Shown: positions 27,620-35,470 of the stretch, piece by piece
How positions within the stretch are numbered: the first letter of the stretch is position 1
How the letters are laid out: each line of letters opens with the position of its first letter
Source: Paraburkholderia elongata
GTDB lineage: Bacteria; Pseudomonadota; Gammaproteobacteria; Burkholderiales; Burkholderiaceae
DNA length: 64,000 nucleotides
NCBI RefSeq assembly: GCF_013177735.1
Contig: NZ_WOEZ01000040.1
Span: 1 to 64,000 of the forward strand
Reading direction: 5' to 3'
Notes under the pieces: generated by a model
What the model was told of the DNA's origin: nothing
Databases searched by the model: none
Seen by the model: only the letters and a program-made list of their open reading frames with translations
Made by a program: the position numbers and the translations under genes

Positions 27620-27756
27620 TGGTGCACGCTGATAAACACGGTTTCCGGATTGCCCACGAAGTAGAACTTCACGTACCAGCCGTCAGATATAAAAAACGCT
27701 TTGCTGATTTCGCGCCACCCGCGGGAATTGTCGATGAATTTTTTTTCGGGAGAAGG
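27616..27756 (-). pseudogene. C-terminal scrap of a probable toxin gene
   Basis: An in-frame stretch of about 46 codons reads FIDNSRGWREISKAFF, then GWYVKFYFVGNPETVF, with no start and a stop upstream at 27757-27759. The pattern of a Trp-containing strand followed by YVKF and a closing strand is reminiscent of the MqsR/RelE fold. Position and overlap with the antitoxin-like gene support a toxin, but the family is uncertain. Confidence 0.35.
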
Positions 27757-27801
27757 CTAACTAATCGGGCTCAAGCAAGCAGCACGAGCTCGAAGAGTCA
27801 T

Positions 27802-27830
27802 AAAAAAACCCCGCCGAAGCGGGGTTCCTG
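27802..27830 (-). terminator. Intrinsic terminator of the binding-protein gene
   Basis: AACCCCGC / GCGGGGTT stem with a CGAA loop. On the minus strand it is followed by a run of seven T. It lies just beyond the stop of the gene at 27861. Confidence 0.85.
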
Positions 27831-27860
27831 ACGTCAAAGCAAGCAGCAAAAAAAAACCGC

Positions 27861-29009
27861 TTACTTCCCGCCCACGCTTTGCAGCGTCGTCCACTTGCCG
27901 TCGACGACCTTGTACAGCGTGATACCGCCGTTCTTCAGGTCACCCTTCGTGTCATACGCGAGGTTCGCTGCCGTCACTGCCGGCATCGAGGTCTTCGCGA
28001 GCAGCGGCAGGTACTTGGCCGGATCGGTCGAGTTAGCCTTCTTCATGGCGTCGAACATTGCCATTGCGCCGTCGTAAGCGTACGGCGAGTACGTTTGCAC
28101 GTCTTCGTTGAAGCGCTTCTTGTACTTCGCGACGTAGTCCTTGCCGCCCGGCATTTCTTCCAGCGGCAGGCCGGCGAGCGATGCCACCGTACCGTTCGCT
28201 GCGTCACCCGCGATCTGGATGAACGTCGGCGTGTGGACCATTTCGCCGCCCATCAGCGGCGCCTTGATGCCCAGTGCCTTCATCTGCTTGACCATCGGTG
28301 CCGCTTGCGAATCCGCGCCGCCGTAATAGATCAGGTCCGGTTGGACCGACTTCAGCTTGGTCAGGATCGACTTGAAGTCGACAGCCTTGTCGTTCGTGTA
28401 TTCACGATCGACGATGGTTGCGCCCGATGCCTTCGCGGCCTTTTCGAACTGATCAGCCAGACCTTGGCCGTAAGCCGTGCGGTCGTCGACGATCGCGATC
28501 TTCTTCACACCCAGGGTCTTCACCGCGAACGTGCCGGCGACCGAACCTTGCTGCGTGTCGGACGTCATCATGCGGAACGTGGTCTTGAAGCCTTGTTGCG
28601 TGTACTCAGGCGCCGTCGCCATTGCGATTTCGGGGATGCCTGCGTTCGCGTAAATGCGCGAAGCCGGAATCGTGGTGCCCGAGTTGAAGTGGCCGAGCAT
28701 GCCCTTGATGCCGTCATCCACCAGCTTTTGTGCAACGGTCGTGCCGGTGCGCGGGTCAGCCTGGTCGTCGGCCGAATCCAGCACGAAGCGAACCTGCTTG
28801 CCACCGATCATCGGCTTGGTTGCGTTCATGTCTTCCACAGCCAGCGTGATGCCGTTCTGGAAGTCCTTACCGTAGTGCGCCTGTGCGCCCGTCATCGGAC
28901 CGGCAAAGCCGATCTTCACGTCTTCGGTCGATTGAGCGTTGGCCGTCCCCGCCAGCGACATTGCTGCAACCAGCGCTGCGCCTGCCAGCTGTTTCATCTT
29001 GTGTTGCAT
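27861..29009 (-). CDS. Branched-chain amino acid ABC transporter binding protein (LivJ/LivK type)
   Basis: 382 residues. A signal peptide (MKQLAGAALVAAMSLAGTANA) is followed by the Peripla_BP_6 fold starting VKIGFAGPMTGAQAHYGKDF. It captures Leu/Ile/Val or related amino acids in the periplasm for a LIV permease. No permease genes adjoin; those at 56330-64000 or elsewhere must serve it. It lies 87 bp downstream of putA on the same strand, which suggests a link to proline or other amino-acid use, though a separate promoter is possible. Confidence 0.88.
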   Translation of the reverse strand: MQHKMKQLAGAALVAAMSLAGTANAQSTEDVKIGFAGPMTGAQAHYGKDFQNGITLAVEDMNATKPMIGGKQVRFVLDSADDQADPRTGTTVAQKLVDDGIKGMLGHFNSGTTIPASRIYANAGIPEIAMATAPEYTQQGFKTTFRMMTSDTQQGSVAGTFAVKTLGVKKIAIVDDRTAYGQGLADQFEKAAKASGATIVDREYTNDKAVDFKSILTKLKSVQPDLIYYGGADSQAAPMVKQMKALGIKAPLMGGEMVHTPTFIQIAGDAANGTVASLAGLPLEEMPGGKDYVAKYKKRFNEDVQTYSPYAYDGAMAMFDAMKKANSTDPAKYLPLLAKTSMPAVTAANLAYDTKGDLKNGGITLYKVVDGKWTTLQSVGGK

Positions 29010-29096
29010 AGCTTCTCCTTGGTACCAGGTGTGGATGGAGCGGTTTCGGGGTCGCCGTACCGCTTCCGTTTTATTGAAGTAATCGATGAGGTTCGC

Positions 29097-32000
29097 TCAA
29101 CCGATCGTCATCAAATTCGCATTACCGCCCGCTGCTGCCGTATTCACGCTGACCGAGCGTTCCGTCAACAGACGCTCGAGTGCATAGTCCTCATCGCCGC
29201 TTTCCAGCGCGCGAGCCGCGACGCCCTGCACCGAGACGATCGGCCCCGGGCGCTTCGCGACTTCCTTCACCAGCGCCAGCAGTTCGTCGCTATCGCCTTC
29301 GAACAGCACTGCGTCGAACGGCGTATCGGCGCTCTTCTTCACGCTTGCGTAAGACTTCAACGCGGCAGGCAACTGCGACACCAATTGTTCACCAGCCGCG
29401 CCCTCGAACAACGCGCGATTTCCCGTAGCCAGCGCCGCGGCGAACTGCACGCGCGCACCGCTCGCCGTCGAGGCGATACACAGCACCGTGCCGCGCGCGC
29501 CCAGCGTGTACGTATTGCGCTCGCCCGTGGGCCCAGACAATACCGCAGTTGCGCCCGCCGGCACATGCGACAGATAACCGTCGCAACGTGCGGCCAACAC
29601 TGGCTGCTGTTCGCTGATCAGCCAGTCGCGCAGCGCCGTCAACGCAGCGGACGGATTATCCCCGTTCGCGCCCGCTTGCGGTACATCAACGATCAATGCA
29701 TCGGCCAGCGACTTCGGCAAACCCGCCGGACGCGTCGCCAACAGACGCTGCAAATACAGCGCGCCACCTGCTTTCGGACCCGTGCCCGACAAACCTTCAC
29801 CACCGAACGGCTGAACCCCCACCACCGCGCCGATCACGTTGCGGTTCACGTAGATATTGCCGACATGCGCGCGGCTGATCACATGGGCGATGGTTTCGTC
29901 GATCCGCGTGTGGATGCCGAGCGTCAGGCCGTAGCCGGTCGTACGGATCTGTTCGAGCAGCTTGTCCAACTGGCTGCGGCGGTAACGCACCACATGCAGC
30001 ACTGGGCCGAACACTTCGCGCTTCAATTCGTCGATGCTGTCGAGTTCGATCAGCGTCGGCGGAACAAACGTGCCTTGTGCGCTGCCTTCCGGCATCGGCA
30101 GTTGCTCGACCTTGCGGCCTTTCTCGCGCATCGCTGCGACGTGCGCGTCGATACCGCGCTTCGCATCGAGGTCGATCACCGGGCCGACATCGATCGACAG
30201 GCGGTCCGGATTGCCTACCGACAGTTCGCGCATCGCGCCCGTCAGCATTTCCAGCGTGCGGTCCGCCACATCTTCTTGTAGACAAAGAACGCGCAACGCG
30301 GAACACCGTTGACCGGCGGAATCGAACGACGACTGCAGCACGTCCGCGACCACCTGTTCAGCGAGCGCCGACGAATCGACGATCATCGCATTCTGGCCGC
30401 CGGTTTCGGCGATCAGCGGAATCGGCTTGCCTTCCGGGTCGAGGCGGTTCGAGAGCGTCTTGTTGATCAGACGCGCGACTTCGGTCGACCCCGTGAACAT
30501 CACCGCACGGGTGCGCGGATCGGCCACCAACGCGGCGCCGACCGTTTCGCCGTCGCCCGGCAACAGTTGCACCGCGCCCGCCGGCACGCCGGCTTCGCGC
30601 AGGATACGCACGGCTTGCGCGGCGATCAGCGGCGTTTGTTCGGCCGGCTTCGCGAGCACGGTGTTACCGGCCGCCAAAGCCGCGGCGACCTGACCCATGA
30701 AAATCGCCAGCGGGAAGTTCCACGGGCTGATACAGACCACCGGACCGAGCGGGCGGTGCGTGTCGTTGGAGAATTCGTTGCGGATCTGCGTTGAGTAGTA
30801 GCGCAGGAAATCGATCGCTTCGCGGATTTCCGCGACCGCGTTCGCCAGCGACTTGCCGGCTTCACGCACCACGAGACCCATCAGCGTGTGCATCTGCGCT
30901 TCGAGCAGATCGGCGGCACGCGCGAGGCAATCGGCGCGGGCATCGACCGGCGTCGCTTGCCAGATCGGTGCGGCGGCGACCGCGTGCGCCAATGCTGCGC
31001 TCACGTGTTCCGACGTCGCTTCGACGACCGTGCCGACGAGGTCGCGATGATCGGCCGGGTTCCGCACGTCACGTGCGACGCCCACGGCGATCTCGTTGTC
31101 TTCCAGCATCGGCGCGGCGCGCCACGGGTGATGCGCGCTCGCCAGCAACGCCGACGACAGCGAGGCCAGACGATGTTCGTTCGACAGATCGAGGCCCATA
31201 GAATTGAGACGCTCGGCGCCAAACAGATTGCGCGGCAGCGGAATTTTCGCGTGCGGCGCGCCGAGCGGGACGATCTTCGAGGCTTCGTCGACCGGGTCGG
31301 CGATCAGGTCCTTGATCGCGACGCTTTCATCGGCGATGCGGTTCACGAACGACGTGTTCGCGCCGTTTTCCAGCAGACGGCGCACGAGGTACGCGAGCAG
31401 CGTTTCATGTGTGCCGACCGGCGCGTACACGCGGCACGGACGGTTCAGCTTGTCGCGGCCGGTGACTTCCTCGTACAGCGGTTCGCCCATGCCGTGCAGG
31501 CACTGGAACTCGTACTGGCCGGGATAGTAGTTATTGCCCGCGAGATGATAGATCGCCGACAGCGTGTGCGCGTTGTGCGTGGCGAACTGCGGATAAACGG
31601 CATCCGGCGCGCCGAGCAACTTCTTGGCGCAGGCAACGTACGACACGTCCGTGTAGATCTTGCGCGTGTAGACCGGATAGCCTTCGAGGCCATCCACTTG
31701 CGCACGCTTGATTTCGCTATCCCAGTATGCGCCCTTCACGAGGCGGACCATGATGCGGTGACGGCTGCGGCGCGCCAGATCGACGATGTAATCGATCACG
31801 AACGGGCAGCGCTTCTGATACGCCTGCACCACGAAACCGATGCCGTTCCAGCCGGCCAGCTCCGGATCGAAGCACAGCGCTTCGAGCAGATCGAGCGAGA
31901 TTTCGAGGCGGTCGGCTTCTTCTGCGTCGATGTTCAGGCCGATGTCGTAGCGGCGCGCGAGGATCGCCAAAGAGCGAACACGCGGCAGCAGCTCGCTCAT

Positions 32001-33026
32001 CGTGCGTTCCTGCTGCGAACGCGAATAGCGTGCGTGCAGCGCCGACAGCTTGATCGAGATGCCAGGGCCTTCGTAGATGCCACGGCCGCCGGCGGCTTTG
32101 CCGATCGCGTGGATCGCCTGTTCGTACGACGCGTAGTAGCGCTGCGCATCGGCTTCGGTGGTGGCCGCTTCGCCGAGCATGTCGTACGAATAGCGGAAGC
32201 CGCGTGCTTCGTACTTGCGGCTATTGGCCAAGGCTTCGGAGATGTTCTCGCCGGTGACGAACTGTTCGCCCATCAGGCGCATCGCCATATCGACGCCCTT
32301 CCTGATCAACGGCTCGCCGCCCTTGCCGATCAGACGCGTAAGCGCCGACGACAGACCCGTTTCGCTATTGGTCGTCACCAGCTTGCCGGTGATCATCAAG
32401 CCCCAAGTCGCGGCGTTGACGAACAGCGACGGCGCCTGGCCAACGTGCGATTTCCAGTCGCCCTTGCTGATCTTGTCGCGGATCAGCGCGTCACGCGTAG
32501 CGCGGTCGGGAATGCGCAGCAGCGCTTCGGCGAGGCACATCAGCGCCACGCCTTCCTGGCTCGACAGCGAGAATTCGTGGATCAGCCCTTCGACGCCACC
32601 ACCCTTGCTCTTCGTGCGCAGCGTTTCGACCAGCTTGCCGGCCATCGCTTGCACGTCGCCCGCGAGATTGGCCGGCAGACGCGCCTGGCCGAGCAGGAAC
32701 GGCACGCATTCCGGCTCGGGACGGCGATACGCAGCGGTGATTGCCGCACGCAGCACCGATTGCGGTTGCACGTTCTGCGCGAATTCGAGGAACGGATGCG
32801 ACGCACCGTCTTCCTCCTGCTCCACCGCGGCGCCCTCAGCCAGATCGGCCGAGCCGGTGTGGCCCGACAATTCAGGAGGCAATTGGCCGTGCTCGATCTT
32901 TTCGAGGTATGCGAAGATCGCCTGCTTGATCAGCCAGTGCGGAGTGCGTTCGAGGCGAGTAGCGGCATCTTTCAGCCGGGAACGCAGGAGGTCGTCGACC
33001 TTGACGCCGAGGGTGGTGCTAGCCAT
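29097..33026 (-). CDS. putA: Trifunctional PutA: repressor, proline dehydrogenase, P5C dehydrogenase
   Basis: 1309 residues from ATG 33026, chosen because AAGGAAAC precedes it and the ribbon-helix-helix begins at once (STTLGVKVDDLLRSRLKDAA, residues 2-47). The frame is open further upstream but crosses the promoter. The FAD-binding proline dehydrogenase barrel spans about 220-500 (GPGISIKLSALH, RLVKGAYWDSEIKRA, YATHNAH-type segment). The aldehyde dehydrogenase domain spans about 590-1040, with the Glu of IAETGGQNAMIVDSS and the nucleophile Cys in GQRCSALRVL. A C-terminal extension follows. It oxidises proline to glutamate at the inner membrane and, through the N-terminal domain, represses its own gene. 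Confidence 0.96.
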   Translation of the reverse strand: MASTTLGVKVDDLLRSRLKDAATRLERTPHWLIKQAIFAYLEKIEHGQLPPELSGHTGSADLAEGAAVEQEEDGASHPFLEFAQNVQPQSVLRAAITAAYRRPEPECVPFLLGQARLPANLAGDVQAMAGKLVETLRTKSKGGGVEGLIHEFSLSSQEGVALMCLAEALLRIPDRATRDALIRDKISKGDWKSHVGQAPSLFVNAATWGLMITGKLVTTNSETGLSSALTRLIGKGGEPLIRKGVDMAMRLMGEQFVTGENISEALANSRKYEARGFRYSYDMLGEAATTEADAQRYYASYEQAIHAIGKAAGGRGIYEGPGISIKLSALHARYSRSQQERTMSELLPRVRSLAILARRYDIGLNIDAEEADRLEISLDLLEALCFDPELAGWNGIGFVVQAYQKRCPFVIDYIVDLARRSRHRIMVRLVKGAYWDSEIKRAQVDGLEGYPVYTRKIYTDVSYVACAKKLLGAPDAVYPQFATHNAHTLSAIYHLAGNNYYPGQYEFQCLHGMGEPLYEEVTGRDKLNRPCRVYAPVGTHETLLAYLVRRLLENGANTSFVNRIADESVAIKDLIADPVDEASKIVPLGAPHAKIPLPRNLFGAERLNSMGLDLSNEHRLASLSSALLASAHHPWRAAPMLEDNEIAVGVARDVRNPADHRDLVGTVVEATSEHVSAALAHAVAAAPIWQATPVDARADCLARAADLLEAQMHTLMGLVVREAGKSLANAVAEIREAIDFLRYYSTQIRNEFSNDTHRPLGPVVCISPWNFPLAIFMGQVAAALAAGNTVLAKPAEQTPLIAAQAVRILREAGVPAGAVQLLPGDGETVGAALVADPRTRAVMFTGSTEVARLINKTLSNRLDPEGKPIPLIAETGGQNAMIVDSSALAEQVVADVLQSSFDSAGQRCSALRVLCLQEDVADRTLEMLTGAMRELSVGNPDRLSIDVGPVIDLDAKRGIDAHVAAMREKGRKVEQLPMPEGSAQGTFVPPTLIELDSIDELKREVFGPVLHVVRYRRSQLDKLLEQIRTTGYGLTLGIHTRIDETIAHVISRAHVGNIYVNRNVIGAVVGVQPFGGEGLSGTGPKAGGALYLQRLLATRPAGLPKSLADALIVDVPQAGANGDNPSAALTALRDWLISEQQPVLAARCDGYLSHVPAGATAVLSGPTGERNTYTLGARGTVLCIASTASGARVQFAAALATGNRALFEGAAGEQLVSQLPAALKSYASVKKSADTPFDAVLFEGDSDELLALVKEVAKRPGPIVSVQGVAARALESGDEDYALERLLTERSVSVNTAAAGGNANLMTIG

Positions 33027-33102
33027 GTTTCCTTCTTCGGATACCAGACTAAATCGCTGGCGAAAGACTAAAAGTTGAGCGAATCGTACGCCTCCCAATA
33101 AA

Positions 33103-33137
33103 AAGGTGCAACCATGCACCGTGCATGGTTGCACCTT
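33103..33137. promoter_or_regulatory. Perfect 35-bp palindrome, likely PutA operator
   Basis: Two exact 17-base arms (AAGGTGCAACCATGCAC and its complement) surround a single base, 76 bp upstream of the putA start. Each arm carries the hexamer GTTGCA (33128-33133 on plus, 33107-33112 on minus), the known recognition sequence of the PutA ribbon-helix-helix domain in E. coli. Autorepression at this site is therefore strongly suggested. Confidence 0.7.
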
Positions 33138-33340
33138 CGTGAAAGCCCGGTACAGCGGGGGTTTGCGCCGAATGGCGCTGCGCATGGCGACGGCGGTTGC
33201 GATCAGTACTTTCCCTGGCGTGATTCTTTTTGCATTTACCCTTATCAGATTGATCGGCGCGCCGTTATACAGAACATGGATGGTCGCGGCCGCAAGGCAC
33301 GCACATAAAAACGGTACGGGGTTTTAGAGGACTGGCTGAA

Positions 33341-33511
33341 ATGGAAAAGTGGTTGGTAATACTGGGCATCTGGGCCATGTGCGCGACTTGCGCCGTGCTG
33401 TTCATTCGTGGCGCGACGGGTGGTTCGAGCAAACGCGCGGCAGCCGATGAACGCGCGCGGCCGGCATCGCGCGCATCGGCTGGCGATGCGCGGGCAGCGG
33501 TGAACGATTGA
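33341..33511 (+). CDS. Small single-pass membrane protein, 56 residues
   Basis: ATG 33341 follows AGAGG by about ten bases. Residues 4-23 (WLVILGIWAMCATCAVLFIR) form one membrane helix, and the rest is an Ala/Arg-rich basic tail. It is divergent from putA and probably expressed from the same intergenic region. No family recognised; the shape is typical of small conserved Burkholderia membrane proteins. Confidence 0.55.
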   Translation: MEKWLVILGIWAMCATCAVLFIRGATGGSSKRAAADERARPASRASAGDARAAVND

Positions 33512-33612
33512 ATGGCTGAATCCGGCGACTCGCGCTAGACATAGCGACGCCGGTCCCAACTGACACAGCGAGCAGTGAATCTGCGCCACCCGCGGCGGCG
33601 CAAACGCCCGCG

Positions 33613-33858
33613 TCAGTGATGCGGGATCGGCTCGAACTGAGCACAGGCGTCGTCGGGCGAAACGAGTTGGTCGTGCAGACGGCATAGCCGGCTGTCCGCC
33701 ACGCTCGCGCCAAACCCGGAACTGAACACGGCGAGGCCCGGAATGCTCTGCTCCAGCGAATGCCGATCCTCGGCCCGATACCGGCAGTTTGCACAGCACG
33801 GCGCGCACGCTTCTCCACGTGCGTGGGCCGTGCCGGCGATGCGGACAGCCTCGCTCAT
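33613..33858 (-). CDS. Cys-rich small conserved protein next to yeiH
   Basis: 81 residues starting at ATG 33858, which overlaps the yeiH stop (TGATG), so translation is coupled. CAPCCANCRYRAED near residue 19 and LCRLHDQLV near 58 give four or five Cys/His suitable for zinc or an iron-sulfur cluster. The rest (SIPGLAVFSSGFGASVADS) is well formed and unlikely to be a chance frame. Function unknown; coupling suggests a role with the putative exporter. Confidence 0.65.
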   Translation of the reverse strand: MSEAVRIAGTAHARGEACAPCCANCRYRAEDRHSLEQSIPGLAVFSSGFGASVADSRLCRLHDQLVSPDDACAQFEPIPHH

Positions 33859-35288
33859 CACGAGCCCTGCCCCAAGCTATTCCAGTACGGTGCGAACACG
33901 TGCGCGGACAGCGCGTAGCCGATGGCGATATTGACTACCACGCCCGCAGTAAACGCGAGGAACGGCTTCAAGCCGGTGGCCGAAAGCGCGCGCAAGCGCG
34001 TGGTCAACCCAATGCTCAGAAAACAGAACGTGAACGCCCATGTGCGCAGCGCGGCGATCGGCGCGACGAATTCGGGCGTGACGACCTTGCGGTAGTCGGC
34101 CAACGAGTAGTGGCTGGCGATCCACGTCACCAGCGCCGACGCGATCACGAAACCGATCACAAATTTCGGAAAGCGCGCCCAGATTTCACCCGCATTGGCC
34201 TTCGCGTTGACACCGCTGTCCTGGGATTCCCAGCGCGTCGTCGCGACAATCGCCAGCACGAACGCCCAGATACCGATCCAGATGTCGCGGCCAACCACCT
34301 TCATCAGCGTGAACGCCTGCAGCGACGCCTCGGGTGCGCCAGCAATCACGCCGCCCGCATGCTTCGCGAAGTCGCCGTAGGCTTGCGCGGCGGCAATTCC
34401 CGCGGCGTCGGCGAATTCAGAGGTGCCGATCCACGCGCCGGCTACCCCTGTCGATAAACCCAACGAACGCGAGACGAACGGCAGCACGAAGATCATCACG
34501 ATCGCCCACAACACGACCAGTGTGATCGCCACCGACACCTGTTCGCGCTTGGCCCGCACCGCGCCGGCAATCGCAATCGCCGCCGAGACACCGCATACCG
34601 CACCGCCCACACCGAGCACGGCCGCAAACCGCCGGTCGAGGCCGAACGCCTTACCGGCAAAGAAGATCACGAAGAACGTCACGAGCGAGACGATGGTCGC
34701 CTGCCCGACCGCGACCGGCCCCGCCCACACCAGCAAGGTGAACGGCAGCGTCGCGCCGAGCAGCACGATGCCGACCTTGATGTAAAACTCCACGCGCAAG
34801 CCCGCTGAAAACCACTCAGGCAGCGCGAAGACGTTTGAGATCAACAGGCCGAACGCCAGCGCCACCAGCGGCGGCTCGAGGTTGTACTTCGACGCATTGA
34901 CCCACGCGCCCAGCGTGAAGATCAGCGCCGCCCCGACGAACAGGATCAGGAAAGCGGCCAGGAAAGCGCCGACCCGCTGTTTCAGCGCGGCGAGGCTCAC
35001 GCCGAACAGCACGGCGAACACGATGAACAGCGCGACATAGTTCGGCAGATGTTTGCCGATGTCCTGCGCGGCTTGCGCCACGGTCGACCATTTGGCCGGC
35101 GCCACCGCCAGCCACTTGATGCTGCCGCCCGAGGCGAACAGCCCCCAGGCGATTACGATCACCAGCAGGCCGATCCAGACGGCCCACCAGTCTTCAGTGG
35201 AAAAGAGACCGCCGCCGTGTGCGCTATGGCCACTGCGGTGTTTGCCGGGTGCGGCGCCGGTCGGCAGCGTTTGATTGGTGTCGCTCAT
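33858..35288 (-). CDS. YeiH-family putative sulfate exporter
   Basis: About 476 residues from ATG 35288 (SDTNQTLPTGAAPGKH). A longer open frame exists upstream, but its extra N-terminus is Arg/Ala-rich and unconvincing. Ten or more membrane segments of the YeiH/UPF0324 family are visible, including WWAVWIGLLVIVIAWGLFA, FIVFAVLFGVSLAAL, VEFYIKVGIVLLGATLPFTL and GVGGAVCGVSAAIAIAGAV. Members are annotated as putative sulfate or sulfonate-related exporters, with limited direct evidence. It forms a coupled pair with the Cys-rich gene. Confidence 0.85.
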   Translation of the reverse strand: MSDTNQTLPTGAAPGKHRSGHSAHGGGLFSTEDWWAVWIGLLVIVIAWGLFASGGSIKWLAVAPAKWSTVAQAAQDIGKHLPNYVALFIVFAVLFGVSLAALKQRVGAFLAAFLILFVGAALIFTLGAWVNASKYNLEPPLVALAFGLLISNVFALPEWFSAGLRVEFYIKVGIVLLGATLPFTLLVWAGPVAVGQATIVSLVTFFVIFFAGKAFGLDRRFAAVLGVGGAVCGVSAAIAIAGAVRAKREQVSVAITLVVLWAIVMIFVLPFVSRSLGLSTGVAGAWIGTSEFADAAGIAAAQAYGDFAKHAGGVIAGAPEASLQAFTLMKVVGRDIWIGIWAFVLAIVATTRWESQDSGVNAKANAGEIWARFPKFVIGFVIASALVTWIASHYSLADYRKVVTPEFVAPIAALRTWAFTFCFLSIGLTTRLRALSATGLKPFLAFTAGVVVNIAIGYALSAHVFAPYWNSLGQGS

Positions 35289-35470
35289 GGCAATGCCCCG
35301 AGGTAGTTGAGGTGCATCGACGCGGGGTTGTTTGAGTTTTGCCTGAGCATGCGCCGATTCGGCGAAATATAGGCGAGCGGCGGCGCAAAGCGAAACGACC
35401 ATTCGCTCTATGAATATGACTGAAAGGAGTAACGCCCCAAGTGGCGCGATGACAGGCGCGGCGAGAGGCG

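Noticed and set aside
27879..33071. Very long plus-strand open frames (for example 800 and 727 codons) opposite the binding-protein gene and putA
   Set aside because: They are antisense to well-recognised genes, have no domains and are rich in Arg, His and Gln, the normal shadow of high-GC genes on the opposite strand.
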